Positions 1 to 11,574 of a stretch of 64,000 bases of DNA are shown piece by piece (the first letter of the stretch is position 1; every line of letters begins with the position of its first letter). This DNA is from Lepturacanthus savala. Its lineage: Eukaryota > Chordata > Actinopteri > Scombriformes > Trichiuridae. The notes beneath the pieces are model-generated. The model was not told the origin of the DNA. It saw only the letters and a program-made list of their open reading frames with translations, and made no database searches. The position numbers and the translations under genes were made by a program. The stretch spans positions 278,501 to 342,500 of the forward strand of contig JARUPU010000100.1 in NCBI GenBank assembly GCA_030544235.1, read 5' to 3'.

Positions 1-289
1 TTACAGCTTTATAAAATGAAGGATCAATCTGAAGCAGAATATACATGAAGTAGAATATACATATATTGCATCTTTTACACCAGTTTCACAGCAGAGACCA
101 GTAATAACAGCGTGGTAATGCTTCTAGCCAGAGATTGTAATTCTCCTCTCTGCAGGTCTTGGTGGATTATTATCATATTTGACAACATGACCTCACTCAT
201 TCAATTATAACTGAGAACAAAGTGTTTGACCAAAGCTGACTCACCATCAAATTTTACACCTGTAACTTATATTCTACCTGATGGAAGCT

Positions 290-1046
290 CTACTGTGTTA
301 TTAAGGTGAAACAGCAGCTTGTTTTTCACTTTAACCTGTGTCTAAATCAGGGAAAAATAATAAAAATGCTGGAATAGTTTTGCTGCTTGTATTGAACCAG
401 CTGTTAAAGCCCATATTGTATATTTTTTCTGGTTTTATTAAGATATTTTAACCAAGTTATTAACTCAGGAGCTCGAGATCAGTGGTTCTCAAAGTGTGGT
501 CCGGGGACCCCCAGGGGTCCTTGAAGAGGAGCCAGGGGGTCGCCTGGAAAAATGAAAATCATTTATTTTCACTATTATTCCACTGTGACAGAAAGTAGGA
601 TAGAGGAATGCTATCATTTTAAATAAATAAATTTATTTAATTTATTAGTATTTATTTAATATTATTTTGTATATTATTTTCCATTTGCACGTGAATTTAT
701 TTAATTTCAAATTTTATTTTCTATTTTATATATCGAGGCAAAAATGAATAGGGTAAGCAAATAATTAAATAAGGTATACATTAATAAATAAAATAATTGA
801 TTTATAAAATAATACAATTAAATAAAAAATATGTTTCCTATTTTTGTGTAAAATGTTTTGCACATGAAGTTAATTAATTTTATTTTTTTTCCATTTTATA
901 TATTGAACTAAAAATAAACTGTGAGTGAATAAATAATAAATAATAATGAATAATAGTGAATAATCCAATAAATGTGAAAATAATACACAAATTATTTAAT
1001 GAATTAATTAAATGGAAAATTAAATAAATATGGACATTTACTGGTA
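290..1046. repeat. Left arm of a large inverted duplication
   Basis: This segment recurs in reverse complement at 9299-10490. The shared part includes a hAT-like terminal sequence starting at 480 (CAGTGGTTCTCAAAGTGTGG, reversed at about 10093-10112), an AT-rich body of TAAATAAAT-type sequence, and flanking unique-looking sequence on the outer side (about 395-480, matched at 10113-10250). Because the match continues beyond the terminal motif into the flank, this is an inverted duplication of a region containing a hAT-like end, not simply two terminal inverted repeats of one transposon. The right arm is longer and holds internal duplications. Confidence 0.7.
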
Positions 1047-1174
1047 TATTTATTTATCTAGTGAGTCATTTATTTTTGACCCAGTACAGGATGGGTTAAC
1101 CCTAAGCTGCAAACTACGTCTTTATTTTTCTCTCCACAGATGTGTTTTATATAAAATCAGCAGAGCTCCTTCTG

Positions 1175-1438
1175 TTATTCAGTCAGTCAGTCAGTCATTT
1201 TCTATACCTGCTTATTCCTCATTAGGGTCACATGGTCTGCTGGAGCCAATCACAGCGCATTATGGCGAGAGGCAGGGATACACCCCAGATGGTCTCCAGC
1301 CAATCATAGAGCACACACACCATTCACTCACACTATCACACATATGGGCAATTTAGAGTCTCCAATTAACCTCAGCATGTTTTTGGACTTCTTACTGTGA
1401 GGCAACAGCGCTAACCCCTGCTCCAGTGTGTCGCCCTT
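1175..1438 (-). mobile_element. tRNA-headed SINE remnant, internally deleted
   Basis: Read on the minus strand, it starts near 1438 with a tRNA-like head (GGGGTTAGCGCTGTTGCC) and ends with a tail of GACT-type repeats at about 1178-1195. The body matches the SINE at 29985-30350, but a stretch of the middle is missing around 1380-1395, where the head joins directly to the 3' body. This repeat type is very common in teleost genomes. The exact family name is not assigned. Confidence 0.7.
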
Positions 1439-1697
1439 GTTGTGAATGTGTTTGGTGTGAATGTGTTAGTGTTTGGTGTAAATGTGTTAGTGTTTGGTGT
1501 GAATGTGTTAGTGTTTGGTGTGAATGTGTTAGTGTTTGGTGTGAATGTGTTAGTGTTTGGTGTGAATGTGTTAGTGTTTGGTGTAAATGTGTTAGTGTTT
1601 GGTGTAAATGTGTTAGTGTTTGGTGTAAATGTGTTAGTGTTTGGTGTAAATGTGTTAGTGTTTGGTGTGAATGTGTTAGTGTTTGGTGTGAATGTGT
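1437..1697. repeat. 21-bp minisatellite, about 12 copies
   Basis: Tandem repeat with core GTGTTAGTGTTTGGTGTRAAT. The only common variation is GTGTGAA versus GTGTAAA. The period is a multiple of three, so all frames stay open and give artificial heptapeptide-repeat ORFs, which are not genes. Confidence 0.95.
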
Positions 1698-1699
1698 TT

Positions 1700-2145
1700 C
1701 CCAGAGTTGAGTTGATCTGGAGTTTGTTAATCCATGGTTCAGTTGATCCAGAGTTTGTTAATCCATGGCTCAGTTTATCCAGAGTTGGATTGATGTGGAG
1801 TTGAGTTGATTTGCAGTATGTTGATCTGTGGTTGTGTTGATCCAGAGTTGAGTTAATCCGGAGTTTGTTGATCCGGAATTTGTTGGTCTGGAGTTTGTTG
1901 ATCCGGAGTTAAGTTGATCCAGAGTTGAGATGATCCAGAGTTTGTTAATCCATGGTTCAGTTGATCTGGAATTTGTTGAATTGGAATTTGTTAATCCAGA
2001 GTTTCTTGACCTAGAGACTGATCTAGAGTTGAATTGATGTGGAGTTGGGTTAACTTGCAGTTTGTTGATCTGGAGTTGAGTTTATCCAGAGTTTGTTGAT
2101 CTGTGGATGTGTTGATTTAGAGTTTTTTGATCCAGAGTTGGGCAC
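1700..2145. repeat. Degenerate GTTGATCCAGAGTT-type minisatellite
   Basis: Repeated imperfect copies of GTTGATCYRGAGTTTGTTG and GTTAATCCATGGTTCAGTTG with variable spacing. It is probably an old, decayed minisatellite next to the younger 21-bp array. No coding potential is seen. Confidence 0.75.
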
Positions 2146-4427
2146 ATTCATGACTTCTGGTGGGTTAGTTGATCACAGGATGAGCTGGTGATTAACTCAA
2201 GGAGCTTGATAGATGACTTGATTAAGTCTTTGTCTTAGGAGCCATGTGATTGGGTGTTCTGGTTTAATCAGGTGCTGGTTCTTTTGTTCTAAATAGACCA
2301 GGTGGTTGAAGTCAGTCACAAACAGGTTCTCTGATTTCTCTGTAGGCCTAAATCTTAGTTTATGATGATCCAAGGAACAAAAACTGATGAATTCTGACCT
2401 GATAAATTCCTGTTAACAGAGTGCAGATCCTCCAGTGAATAAACACTAAGGCAGCATTTTTTTAATTTTTGTTTTGTAAAAAGCATCAGTCACCACTTCA
2501 AACTCTGGCATGGACAGAACCAAAGTACATGAAGACGAACAACTAAACTCAAACTCTAAGTTTTCTTTCAGAAATCAGAACTCCTTTCCTGTAGTTGTTT
2601 TGCAATCAGCCTACAATTAAGTCTGCAGCTCATTAACAAACTCACTTTCTTCTTCTTTCCATTAATTACTGAAGCTGAAGGAAGCTCAGCATCACATTAA
2701 TATACAACAGTCTGCTTTAATGTTCAATGCAGAACAAATTAATGTATACATATATGGGCCAGTGACAAAACTGTCATGTGGTGTTACCCTAAAAACTTGG
2801 TACCAGATAATTTAACTCTATTTTATATTCTAGCTGGATTATATATTTAAAACTTATTTTTTTCCTGTCAAAAAAATCACACAAAATCTGAATTTTTGTA
2901 AAAAAATATACAAATGGACTTTAAATAAGTATATACAAGTAGTATAATATATATAATTCTTACTTCACTATATTAATTTCTTCCCAATAAATCATAGTGT
3001 AAAAATACTATAAATGTAAAAAATGCTCAATTTTTACAATACTACAAAAAAGTAAATTAACATAATATCTTACAGTATAAAGTAAATATATAATATAAAG
3101 TGTATATATAGTGGAAACAAAGCATGTATTTTATATTTTAGACCAATAAAAAAAGAGACCATACTAAGGCCTGAACCTTGACCTCTCATATACAAATATC
3201 CTCATCATGAATCCACAGGAGAAAACACATCCTGACCATGAATGTTTTCAGAATTTTATAGCAATCCATCAAATAGTTTCTATGGTATTTTAGTTTAGTA
3301 AAGGACAGAGTGACCAGTAGCAGAAAATAACGACTAGACAGCGCGTGTGTTGTAGTTGAGGTGAAGATTGGACAGATAGATGGAGGTGTCTGTTCCACCT
3401 TTGTGACAAATGGGATGAAGACATCAGTGCTGCTGTTTGTTAGAACTCTGGTTTCCATTAACAGGGACTCGTCCTTGGCTCCAGAATAACGATGATTACA
3501 TGTGACACCGGAGACGCCGGTGGCTCAGAGCCAGGAGGACAAAAAGAGCAGGATAGTTGAAGTATGACTGTTCTTTCCCTGCTTTACACCACAACAACAC
3601 AGGGATTTAAAAAAACAAACTTTTATGGCTCCCAGTTTAAAAAAATGTAAATTTCCCGTCCACATCACCTGTGATAAAAACATCTCTGACCACATTAAAG
3701 CTGCAAAATCCTCCTCAATGTGATGCACATGCCAGTCCAGCAGGGGGCGATAGCACTCCTAACAGGAAGGACATTTCAGCCAATCACAAGGCTCCATGGA
3801 TACAACTTCCTGTTTACCGTCACACAGTGTTTCATTTATTAATTATTATTAGATATTTATCTTTTATTTATTCATTTGGGGCCATCATTCATCATTATAC
3901 TCTCAATCACATCAAACATGGCCGAAATGGAAGCAGGAGAAGCTGAAGCTGATTGAGCCCTGACCTCCATTTAAACTGGATTTTTCATTTCTTGTCATGT
4001 TATGTTCATGTTATGACTTTCATTTATTTTGTATTGTCAGTTGACAAAATGGTTTATCTTTAGTTCAGCTTTATTCAGGCAGTTAATAGATCCCTCGTGT
4101 CCATTCCCCATCCTTTTTTTGTGGTTTTCCTGGTATGTTTAAGTCCTTGATGCCGTGATCTTTATTATGATGTATGGTTTGTTTTAAAGACACTTAGTGT
4201 TGCTGAGGCCCTAACCTCGTCCTACAGGGAATTCCACCAATTTGACACCAGTAACTGAGACTCAGAGAGATTTTTATGTGTTTCTCGCATTTTTTTGCCT
4301 GAATATCATACTTCTTTTTAGGTTATGCATTCGGTCTCTTATTTAGAAGATCACCTGTAAAACAGGCTTGTGATGTCAAATGTCTGGAAAGAACACACTA
4401 AAGGGGTTAATATTGTACATGGGTATT
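2146..4427. other. No identifiable gene
   Basis: AT-rich intergenic sequence. ORFs here are short, lack family resemblance and have no supporting splice or promoter context. A CAGTGACAAA segment near 2758 resembles words near 11067 and 29605 and may belong to the same dispersed repeat. Nothing further can be supported. Confidence 0.5.
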
Positions 4428-4464
4428 AGGGGTGGGTATTGTCAACAACCTTGCGATACGATAC

Positions 4465-4757
4465 AATTCGCGATACAGGGGTCGCGATATGATACATATT
4501 GTGATACAGGGGTCGCGTTATGATACATATTGTGATACAGGGGTCGCGATACGATACATATTGTGATACAGGGGTCGCGATACGATACATATTGTGATAC
4601 AGGGGTCGCGATACGATACATATTGTGATACAGGGGTCGCGATACGATACATATTGTGATACAGGGGTCGCGATATGATACATATTGTGATACAGGGGTC
4701 GCGATACGATACATATTGTGATACAGGGGTCGCGATATGATACATATTGTGATACAG
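4465..4757. repeat. 31-bp minisatellite, about 9 copies
   Basis: Tandem units of the type GATACAGGGGTCGCGATACG plus ATACATATTGT, differing mainly at GATACG/GATATG. They start right inside the left terminus of the hAT-like element and share the CGATAC word with the repeats near its right end. Overlapping minus-strand ORFs here are repeat artefacts. Confidence 0.93.
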
Positions 4758-5780
4758 GGGTACACTGATGCTAGCTGGTCACTCAGACCTAGCCGAGTAT
4801 GATTGCACTATGGAACGAAAAGTAATTAAAACTAGAATAACAACAATAACAATAAGAACAAGGAAACTTTAATATTTATAGAACAATGAAATATGTGAGT
4901 AATTTATTTACAGTGTAAGAGTGAATTATTTCACTCTGGAAAGGCAACAAATAGTCTATGTTTGTCATTTGACTTCACATGGAAAATCTGCGATCGTCAT
5001 GCAAACAAGTCTCCTGGAAGTTCTTGAGTGTGGATCCGTGATGCCTGCGAGTCGGGTAAAATATCCCGGATTTTATACTATGCGAGTGTTGTTTTTTTTT
5101 ATATATAAATAAGCAATGCGAGTGAGAGCATGCAGGCAAAACATTAACTCGTGCATTATACGTGGATCGCTTCGATTCGATTGCGCAGGCACGCGAGCGA
5201 GAGCGAGAGAGAGAGAGACGCGATCGATTAACATCTCCCTGAAATGACTTTAGAACCTGGGGGGTCTGCGTTATATAGTTTTGAAACCTGTCATTCAAAC
5301 TACATTCTGCTTTTCTGATTTTCTTTTCTGATTTTCCTCCAATCACCATGCATCACCACTACATTCTGATTTTCCTCCAATCACCAAGTGGACGCTCAGC
5401 GTCCAGGCCCCGCCCACACTCCATTGACTCTCAGAGACGCTCAGCGTCTATGGGGAAATGCATTGACCAGAGACCAGGAAGCGGTATGGGAATGTACGGA
5501 CATGTCATTTATTTATGATGAGTAGCTGATTCTGAAAGAACTCGTCTTCAAGATGAACATGTTCTAACAGATTTATAGTCAATAAAATGTTAATACAGCT
5601 GCACAAATTTGGCCATTTCTTTTTTGACAGGGCAGGGGAAGTTCAGCTTCCCTTGCAGTCTTAAAGAAATCACCACTGGTGGAAACGTACCTTCATGTTT
5701 TCTCCACCAAGTTAGTGGGTTGGCAGAAAGCTCTAATGATTCAACAGCCCTGTTTTACCTCAGCATCCAAACTCGGCACC

Positions 5781-5826
5781 GCAGTTTCTGTTATTATGCG
5801 ACGAGTCGCTTCATAACAGAAACTGC
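5781..5826. repeat. 46-nt perfect-stem hairpin
   Basis: Arms of 14 bp (GCAGTTTCTGTTAT and its exact complement) surround a 3x3 internal loop and an inner GCGA/TCGC stem with a 4-nt loop. It lies inside the hAT-like element. It could be a structural element of the transposon or a small hairpin RNA precursor; there is no evidence of expression. Confidence 0.7.
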
Positions 5827-6349
5827 ATTAGTTTTCGGAAGCCTTCTGTTTTCAACTGAGCTATACGGGCATAAGTCTTTGCATATGTAAGCCAACAGTG
5901 CTGCAGTGATTTTTTGAGCCTTTGGTGATGTTGGGGGGAATTTCGCCTGAAACCCTGCCGTCAAACTTACTTGTGTTGTGCTACTGCTAGCAGGCAGCGG
6001 GTCATGTGGAGTTGCAGATTTGTGGTGTTCTTAATTTTCATTCTGCAGTGTTTGCATACTGCGTGTCATGTCCAGGTCCACCTTTTCATGGTTTTTGTTA
6101 CATCCAAAATGATCACAAACCGGTGACTTCAATTTGGCTGGGGGCGGAAACAATTTCTCGTCCTTCGTCCATGTTTTGTGTTTACTTCTTCTACTGTTAG
6201 ACGGCAAGCCGGCAGCGCCTCTGCTTATAGCGCTACTCCCGCGTGTGGTCGAAATGTGCATTGCAAGCAAGGATCACTTATCAGACGCAGTTCGCTGAAG
6301 CTTGATAAATAATGTTTGTTGCATGTAAAATATCGATACCGACGCCTCC

Positions 6350-6415
6350 GTATCGATGCGTGTATCGATACGTGTATCGATACGTGTATCAATACGTGTA
6401 TCGATACGTGTATCG
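6350..6415. repeat. 12-bp GTATCGATACGT repeat
   Basis: About five copies of GTGTATCGATAC near the right end of the hAT-like element. The unit is self-complementary around ATCGAT, and the CGATAC word echoes the 31-bp array at the left end. Confidence 0.85.
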
Positions 6416-6469
6416 CCAAGTAGCCCACGACGATGTATCTCCGTATCGATATTTTGAACACACCCCTAA

Positions 6470-7666
6470 TGGGTGTGATGATGTTTAGCAGGGATACTAA
6501 AGTCTCAGGAATTCAAAGTTCATTCTGTGCATTTTAACTGTTTAGAACTAATTGAAAAGAAGCTGCTGCACACAGTGAGTTTAGCTGTCATGTAAATCAT
6601 TGCTTTAAGTGAAAAGTCAAGCAGAACCGAGTTGAGTTCATCCACAGGATGTTTTACAATAAAAGGAGAAGATTCAAGTTTACAGATCTAATTATGCCTG
6701 TAAAACAGGGGTTTATAATCATGTATAGAAATCTTCTTTATGAGGTGAATTCACAGAGAAGATGGGGAAAATCTTCATTCATTATATTTATATTTCTTTA
6801 TATATCACGCTCCACTCACTCTCTCTTTCAGAAATTGTGTAATGAAAAATTAATGAAAAATGTCAAATATCATTTCAACTCGATTATACGACTTTGGAGA
6901 TCGTTTGACGTGCAAATTGAAATAGTGATTAAATTGAATGAATTACACAGCCTTAAGATATAGAACAATAAAGTTGTAGTCCTGCAGATGGCAGTAATGC
7001 AACTACTTGGATGCCAACTGCCTTAAAACACCAAGGAAGAAGAAAGAAGAAAGTGAGTTTTTCTCCACACGTGACTACTGAAACCAGACTTTTAGAAAAA
7101 GTTCAGCCTGGTTACAAAAAGGCTGAAACATGCAGAGAAACACACACTTTATAAAATAATAAATATAAATATATATAAATCTGCCTCCTTCATTCCTACT
7201 GTTTCTCTCTGCTGGATCATTTTGGATTATCTGGCTAATCTGAGTGAAAAAAGCAAAGAATCAAGGTTTAATCTGTTTAATCTGTAATACACACTATAAA
7301 GCAGAGGTTAAATCAGGAAACCAGCTCCTGGTTTTCTGACTGAAGGAATTCTTGTACTGTCAGAGATGGGGGGGTAGGAATTCTGAATCGAGAGAGTGAT
7401 GGTGATGAGTTTAGAGGAGTGAATAGCAGCTTTTGTTGAGCACACAGAGCTCCTTGTTGAGTGGACGATGGCTGCTTTTCTGCTGATTTCAGAACAAAAA
7501 GTACATGGATTACACTCGCTAACACATGAATAGTCACGGCTGTGTTTCTGGAGCAGGTTACAGGTGCAAAAACTACAAATACACTGAAAGAAATTAATAT
7601 GAGACGGAGCATTAAAGGATGAGTCTGATGTCCATAAAACAATAGATTGACCCTCGGAACGTTTTC
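6470..7666. other. No identifiable gene
   Basis: Intergenic sequence with short ORFs only. Two overlapping minus-strand ORFs at 7308-7747 lie in different frames and resemble no family I recognise. A GAAGAAGAAAGAAGAAAG purine stretch lies at about 7034-7052. Confidence 0.5.
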
Positions 7667-9162
7667 CTTTAAAGGTGGGGTGGGTGATTCTTTTTTGCAA
7701 CATTTTTTAAAATATTGCCTGAAAACCTTTTCACATTCCCACTGCACACACTAAAATAGAACTCAAACTCGAAACATTTTGGTCTAGAGGGTGTATTCAG
7801 AGGAAACTCTGACCAATCAATGTACTGATCATCTTTACATTCATTGGCTGTCTAATACGTCCATCAAATACCTATGCACACACCCCCACCCCTCCCTTCC
7901 CAACGGCTCCCCGCTCCACCCCCTCCCCCTCCCACTCGACCCCCCACAGCTCTGGCAATCAGGTGAGCAGACACAGCTTCGAAAGCCAACATTCAAGTTA
8001 GCTGGCACAGATATATCGTTGCAACAATGGCAGAGAAGAAGACGTCGACTGGCAGCAAAACCAAGGAGAAAACTGTTGTTGAAAAAGCAGCAACAGCCAT
8101 GTTGAAGCTAACAGAAGAACGAAACAGGACAAGAGTGGTTATCGGTACGGCTTTCCAGCGCTGGCGCCAGCTAAAAAGTGAGAAGGGGCTCCAGACAGAT
8201 GCCAAAGTCGCCGAATTTTTACTGGATATGTAAAATGTTGTCTTCTAATTCCATAATATTTTGACAGACTGGTCGGTTATGGGTATTGTAGGCCTATTCA
8301 ACCAGTCAGTGAGAAAATGAAAGATGATGACAAACTTATTGTCAATCGAGTGACATAAGCATAATTCCAGCATGTTTCGCTAAGCTACCTACTCTGTCAA
8401 CTACAAGGCTAAGCTAAGTCTGAGCTTGAGCTCTCGTCATGAAAACTCTGAATACAAAAATAACACGTGAACAATACTGTGATTACCGCAATTTGATTAT
8501 CGCAAATTTATGGTGACTACAACAGAAAGGTGCCTTTATCCCAGAGATACCCCATACCCCCGTGTGAGTCGGTATGTTTGTTGCCCGTGAAATAAAGCGC
8601 CCGCAAGTAAATAAGTCAGTAACATAAATCATTCAAATTCAGGTATGTGGTAGGCTACTACGGGCAAATGCATACTACTAATAAAATAATCCATGTCTGT
8701 GACTGTAACCTATGATGGCTGGCTAGGGACACGATACAGCAGGCTACGTACATCGTATCATTACTGCAATAACAAAGTAATTGACACACGTATCCAATCA
8801 ACTAGTGGAAATCTAACAGATACTCTAGTTTGAATTTTATGTCAATATTCTTGAAATTACAATAATGAAAGACTGTTTACGTTCATTACGATCTTCACAA
8901 ATCTTGTGAAGACGACATTGCTTGAAGTTAGCAAAGCGGTCACTGTCTGTCATGCTATTGGCGTGAATGCTCGTGAACTCCTGTGACCCCTCGAGAGTGT
9001 GCGCGTTCATGTATCCATGAATCGTGAAGGCGTGGTTTCTAGGGGTGAGCTGAAGAGGAGGAGGCCGAGCCTTTGGGAGGAGGGGAGGGAGTGTATATTT
9101 TCAAAATCTCATGTTGAATAGCTGTAACCGTTTTTTACAAGATCTCCCACTCCACCTTTAAG
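7667..9162. mobile_element. Non-autonomous DNA transposon, about 1.5 kb
   Basis: Terminal inverted repeats TTTAAAGGTGGGGTGGGTGA (left, from about 7668) and, reversed from the right end, TTAAAGGTGGAGTGGGAGAT (9141-9161). The flanks are TTA/TTAA-like, which would fit PIF/Harbinger (3 bp) or piggyBac (TTAA), but the exact duplication cannot be resolved by eye. One short ORF lies at 8027-8233. No transposase catalytic domain is seen. Confidence 0.6.
8027..8233 (+). CDS. Small ORF, 68 aa, inside a DNA transposon
   Basis: Starts at ATG after CAACA and is rich in Lys/Thr at the N-terminus, followed by a segment with the pattern AFQRWRQLK..KG...DAKVAEFLLD. From memory this W-R-x-L...G...D..VA.FLLD pattern recurs at the N-termini of transposon-associated teleost proteins and is probably a small helical or DNA-binding segment. 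The ORF ends soon afterwards at 8233, so it is either the first exon of a longer protein or a truncated remnant. There is no direct evidence that it is expressed. Confidence 0.4.
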   Translation: MAEKKTSTGSKTKEKTVVEKAATAMLKLTEERNRTRVVIGTAFQRWRQLKSEKGLQTDAKVAEFLLDM

Positions 9163-9298
9163 GAATGTTTGCCACTCCACAAACACATTTTTATTCAGAG
9201 CACACTAAAGATTATTTAGACTTAAATTCATGAAACATTTTATTAAAGAAAGTGTCAGAAAACCCAAGGCCAACATATAGAGGAAAATGAATTATCAA

Positions 9299-10490
9299 GA
9301 ATAAATAAATAAATGTCCATATTTATTTAATTTTACATTTAATTCATTCAGAAAATTTATTAGTTTATTATTTTCACATTTATTTGATTCCCTGTTTTAC
9401 TTAGTGATTTATTATTTATTTATTTATTCACTCACCCCCTTAATTTTTGCCTCAATTGAAAAATAAAAATTGAAATTAAATAAATTCATGTGTAAAAAAA
9501 TACAATAATAATAGGAAATAAATACTACTAAATTAAATAAATGTATTATTTATTTTAAAAAGGACCAACTATTTTCCATGTAATTAATTACATTAATTTG
9601 TTTGTGTATTATTTTCCATAGTTCTCCATATTTTTATTAATTTATCATTTTTAAATGTATTCATTTAATTATTCACTCACCCTCTATTTTCACTTCAATG
9701 TGCAAAAGGAAAATTATACACAAATAAAATACTACTATTTTATAATACAAATAAATACTACTAATTAAACATGTATTATTTCCACATTTATTTGTTTTTT
9801 AGAAATCAATTATTTTATTTATTGATTTATTTATTTGCTCACCCCATTCATTTTTGCCTTAATATATAAAATGGAAAATAAAAACTGAAATTAAATGAAT
9901 TTGTGTGCAAATGGAAAATACACAAATAGGAAAGAAATACTAATAAATTAAATAAATGTATTTATTTTAAATTATGGCACTCCTCTATACAAATGGTCCT
10001 ACTTTCTGTCATTGTGGAATAAATGATTTTCATTTTTTCAGGCGACCCCCTGGCTCCTCTTCAAGGACCCCTGGGGGTCCCCGGACCACACTTTGAGAAC
10101 CACTGATCTCGAGCTCCTGAGAGAAGCTTTAGAGGAGATGTTAAACTATAAGATGATTGATTTCTGGTTAATAACTTGGTTAAAATATCTTAATAAAACC
10201 AGAAAAAATATACAATATGGGCTTTAACAGCTGGTTCAATACAAGCAGCTCCTGAGAAACGTTTAAGAGGAGATGTTAAACTATATTGATGTGATCTTTG
10301 GTTGATATTTGTTGTTGGGACTCAAATAAATAAAATAGAACCAGGAAAAGTGTAAAATATTAAACTTTATCAGCTGATTCAATACAGGCAGCAACATATT
10401 CCAGTACTTTTAGTTTTTATTTGTACCGAATCTGAATTTAAGTTGAAGTGAAAAACAAACCCTTATTTAAAAACTTTCTCTATTTTTAAG
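9299..10490. repeat. Right arm of the large inverted duplication
   Basis: Reverse-complement counterpart of 290-1046, including the hAT-like end at 10085-10112. It is longer than the left arm because of extra AT-rich blocks between 9400 and 9950 and a roughly 125-bp imperfect tandem duplication (about 10130-10250 and 10250-10375, both starting TCCTGAGA and containing GAGGAGATGTTAAACTATA). Confidence 0.7.
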
Positions 10491-10744
10491 GAGCTTGAAC
10501 ATCATTCTATGATGTACATTAGCTCTGTTAACGTATATTTGACTGAATCTACAATTATTGCATAAAATAATGGAAGAAAACAATGAAATAACTCGGTGTG
10601 TTTTGCAGCTTATTGACTGAAGGTTAATTATAATAGTTTATTAAATAATTCATGTAAATGATCTGGTTTGTTCCAGAGTCTCAGGGTTTTACACATCAGA
10701 AAAGATGCTGGACGAAAGGATAACAACAGAATGAATGTAGAAAT

Positions 10745-10945
10745 GCATTAAGATGATATTTAACTCCTGGACACGAAGGATGAGTCTGATCGATACCTCA
10801 GAAAACCAGCGATTATTGGACATTAAAAACCACATGATCATAAAATCTCTACTGACTTATGGAGCTCTACAGAGCAACAATAGGAAAGTTAACTACTATA
10901 CAAATGACATTCACATGCATGGACACAACAGGCCTCTATGTTACT
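10745..10945. repeat. Dispersed repeat, copy 1
   Basis: About 120 bp beginning near 10752 (GATATTTAACTCCTGGACA) recurs at 29369-29490 in the same orientation with a few substitutions. The shared ORF-like stretch is interrupted in one copy, so it does not look coding. Its family is unknown to me. Confidence 0.65.
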
Positions 10946-11574
10946 AGAAATAAAACCATGGAACCCTTATTAGTACAAGTCTAGTCATATACAATATTAT
11001 AGATTTTAGATATTATGATTTATTATTATTGTTATTATTGTATATATCTTAGCATGTTTTATATGTAGGTCAGTGACAAATATTGATTTGGACATTTTAA
11101 AAAATGGAACCCTAATAGTACATTGTGTCTTCCTACATGTACCATTTTTATTTTTTTTTTCAGCCAGTGTTGTGGTTAATCTGTGAGTAAAGAACACGAC
11201 AGTAGAACAAACAGCGACTGTTGTTCCAGCCTCTAAAACCTTCCTATATTTAATTCACTGAAGCTGCTTCACATTCTCCGAGGTAAATATGGGTGTTTCA
11301 GCTGTGGCCAAATGGTTTATTTTATTTTACACCTCGTTTGTTCAGGCTCCATCACCTAACATAACCCTAACATTTACACATGATTCCTAACTAAATGAAA
11401 TGATAGAATGCCCAAAATATGAGATAAAAAGCCAGAATTATAAGATAAAATGTACAAAATATGACAAAAAATATACAAATTAACATAATAAATCAAACAA
11501 TTTGAGCTTTTTTTAAGAAGTCAGGACTAAAATGACCAAACTCGAGAAAAAAACTACTACTACTAAATATACTA
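10946..11574. other. No identifiable gene
   Basis: AT-rich sequence leading into the 44-bp satellite. The words AAAAGCCAGAATTATAAGAT at about 11427 recur at 18060, which suggests another short dispersed repeat. Nothing else can be supported. Confidence 0.5.

Larger units (their letters stand above)
4428..6469. mobile_element. Non-autonomous DNA transposon, hAT-like
   Basis: The left end reads TTAGGGGTGGGTATTG and the right end, reversed, reads TTAGGGGTGTGTTCAA, giving a short terminal inverted repeat. The flanks TGGGTA(T) and TGGGTG(T) could be a 7-8 bp target duplication with one mismatch, which would suit hAT. Inside are a 31-bp minisatellite (4465-4757), a strong hairpin (5781-5826) and a GTATCGATAC repeat (6350-6415). 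There is no transposase. Superfamily assignment rests on end sequence and possible duplication length only. Confidence 0.55.

Noticed and set aside
1426..1804. Cys/Val-rich repeat ORFs on the plus strand
   Set aside because: Artefact of a 21-bp minisatellite whose period keeps frames open.
4426..4765. Overlapping ORFs on the minus strand
   Set aside because: They are translations of a 31-bp tandem repeat in three frames; repetitive peptides without start context.
480..10112. A single 9.6-kb hAT transposon bounded by the two CAGTGGTTCTC ends
   Set aside because: The inverted match continues past the termini into flanking sequence, so the ends are part of an inverted duplication rather than the TIRs of one element.
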